Source: an uncultured Gemmatimonadota bacterium (GTDB lineage: Bacteria > Gemmatimonadota > Gemmatimonadetes > Gemmatimonadales > GWC2-71-9). From it: DNA of 29,242 nt. The DNA lies in NCBI GenBank assembly GCA_946479805.1, contig CAMLHP010000011.1, forward strand, positions 1-29,242, written 5' to 3'. The notes below the pieces were generated by a model that had not been told where the DNA came from, searched no databases, and worked only from the letters and a program-made list of their open reading frames with translations. The position numbers and the translations under genes are program-made. This document shows positions 28,104 through 29,242 of the stretch, in pieces (the stretch's first letter is position 1; the number at the start of each line of letters is the position of its first letter).

Positions 28104-29242
28104 ATGACTCAGCACATTTCGGAGCACGCGTTGCGATGGGCGCTTGTCATCGGCGTGCTGGCGCTTGCGGGCGCTGCGGTGGCTCGGGTCGTCCGGACCC
28201 TGCGGCGTTCGCAGTCGCCGAATCCCGTCGTCACGTTTGAGCCTGGGTGGGAGCTTCTGGCGGCAGGACTTGGTGTTCGCCCCAGCCGCGGTGACGCGAA
28301 GGTTGTGGTTGTCGAGTTTTTCGACCTGCAGTGCCCCGCGTGTCGCACGTATCATGAAATCTTGCGTCGGGCTCAGGTTGAGTTTGATCGGGACTTGGAG
28401 ATTAAGTATGTCCACTTCCCGCTACAGACCCATGTCCATGCTCTCGGCGCGGCGCGCGCGGCGGAGTGTGCGCGGGCGCAAGGTGCCTTCCAAGACTTCC
28501 TTGATGTGGCCTACCGAAACCAGGAAGCGATTGGGGATCGGTCGTGGGAATCGTTCGGTACCGAGGCCGGTGTAGGGGACTCCGCGGCGTTCGCAGGATG
28601 CGTTGCAGAGACTGATACTGTCCTCGCTATTGCCGAGGGCCGACGAATGGGCGAAGCACTTGGCGTTTCGGCGACGCCCACACTTCTCTTGAACGGCTGG
28701 CGCTTCAAGTATCCGCCGAGCGAAGATCTGCTCTTTGAGACGATTCGGCGACTAAGGGATGGAAAGGAGCCACGCGGAGCAGGCTTGGAGCTACTGGGCG
28801 AGGGGCAGTTACGGGCGAATCGCACCGTCCGTGCCGGCGTCACAGTAATTTCCTATCCCGCTGCTACCCGAGATGCCTTGCCAAGATTGGGTCTCGCGGA
28901 TCACCCCGATGTTGCCTTTGGGTCCGGCGAGCCTGGCTCTGTAGACCTTCAGGGCGTTCGGGCCGTTAAGGCGCTGTCCGGCGGGCGCATTGTGGCACTG
29001 GACCGCTACGGGCCAACGATTTACGCGTTCGACAGCGAGGGCCGGGTTGTGGCCACGCTTGGGCGTCTCGGTGACGGGCCGGGTGAGCTCCGCACTGTGC
29101 ATGACTTGGTGGTCTTGCCGGGCGATTCTGTTGCCGTGCTCGACCAGACGGCCTGGCGACTGTCAGTGTTCGCTTTGGACGGCGGTGTCCGAACAGAGCA
29201 AATGCCTGCCGACTTGCAGACGCGCTTCGCTCGCCTCGTCGG
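28104..29242 (+). CDS. Membrane-anchored DsbA-like thioredoxin fused to a propeller-like domain (3' end outside window)
   Basis: The frame is open from ATG 28104 to the window edge (379 residues so far). A short N-terminus precedes a single membrane segment, about residues 11-30 (RWALVIGVLALAGAAVARVV). The thioredoxin-fold domain (about 65-220) has the redox motif CPAC at 77-80 within VVVVEFFDLQCPAC and the cis-proline P192 in SATPTLLLNG; C121 and C166 are extra. From about 270 the sequence changes to repeats typical of NHL/six-bladed propellers: GRIVALDRYGPTIYAFDSEG, then TLGRLGDGPGE and DLVVLPGDSVAVLD. The anchor predicts a periplasmic enzyme. No ribosome binding site is evident. The fusion is unusual; a frameshift is unlikely because both domains share one open frame with no stop. 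Confidence 0.8.
   Translation, partial: MTQHISEHALRWALVIGVLALAGAAVARVVRTLRRSQSPNPVVTFEPGWELLAAGLGVRPSRGDAKVVVVEFFDLQCPACRTYHEILRRAQVEFDRDLEIKYVHFPLQTHVHALGAARAAECARAQGAFQDFLDVAYRNQEAIGDRSWESFGTEAGVGDSAAFAGCVAETDTVLAIAEGRRMGEALGVSATPTLLLNGWRFKYPPSEDLLFETIRRLRDGKEPRGAGLELLGEGQLRANRTVRAGVTVISYPAATRDALPRLGLADHPDVAFGSGEPGSVDLQGVRAVKALSGGRIVALDRYGPTIYAFDSEGRVVATLGRLGDGPGELRTVHDLVVLPGDSVAVLDQTAWRLSVFALDGGVRTEQMPADLQTRFARLV

Noticed and set aside
28068..28106. TGA read-through (or selenocysteine) joining the cysteine-rich protein to the thioredoxin fusion, since both are in the same frame
   Set aside because: The second gene has its own ATG and a membrane segment suited to an independent N-terminus, and no SECIS-like hairpin is evident after the TGA.

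Overview
The window is about 29.2 kb of GC-rich, gene-dense bacterial chromosome. Every gene lies on the + strand except rpmB. The organism is most likely a member of the FCB group, and Gemmatimonadota is my best guess. This rests on inference: high GC, a SecA with the long insertion I associate with FCB-type SecA, a TAnnTTTG-like element at uvrB, and a terminal protein that ends in a six-bladed-propeller-type repeat. No rRNA, tRNA, CRISPR array, transposase or phage gene is visible. No stretch over 300 bases lacks a gene; the longest gap is 7690-7930 (241 bp), half of which is a palindromic repeat.

Layout. (1) 1-1605: end of the ribosomal/RNA polymerase operon (rpsD 3' end, rpoA, rplQ), closed by a strong intrinsic terminator shared with convergent rpmB. 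(2) 1957-13698: nucleotide-sugar block. gmd and rmd make GDP-D-rhamnose. A wbpD-wbpE-wbpB-wbpA-like set makes UDP-2,3-diacetamido-glucuronate. A UDP-glucose dehydrogenase and a UDP-glucuronate-4-epimerase-like enzyme supply UDP-GlcA and probably UDP-GalA. carB sits inside this block. (3) 13682-16106: cell-envelope TPR genes (soluble TPR protein, TPR lipoprotein, BamD-like lipoprotein). (4) 16108-19841: nadD and secA. Genes from gmd to secA overlap or abut except at the 7690-7930 gap, so they may form one or two very long transcription units. (5) 20057-25641: radC, a bifunctional (p)ppGpp synthetase/hydrolase, an EVE-domain protein and uvrB, separated by spacers with 7-bp-periodic repeats. (6) 25613-27702: tsaE, tsaB, rimI and ssb. 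(7) 27767-end: a 13-G homopolymer, then a stretch with more A/T-rich codon use. It encodes a small secreted cysteine-rich protein and the start of a membrane-anchored DsbA-like protein fused to a propeller-like domain; its reading frame stays open to the window edge.

Most unusual items: the cysteine-rich protein beside the DsbA-propeller fusion; a 119-bp palindromic element present twice at identical length (7707-7825 and 19857-19975); and heptameric tandem and inverted repeats in three places flanking the (p)ppGpp-EVE region.
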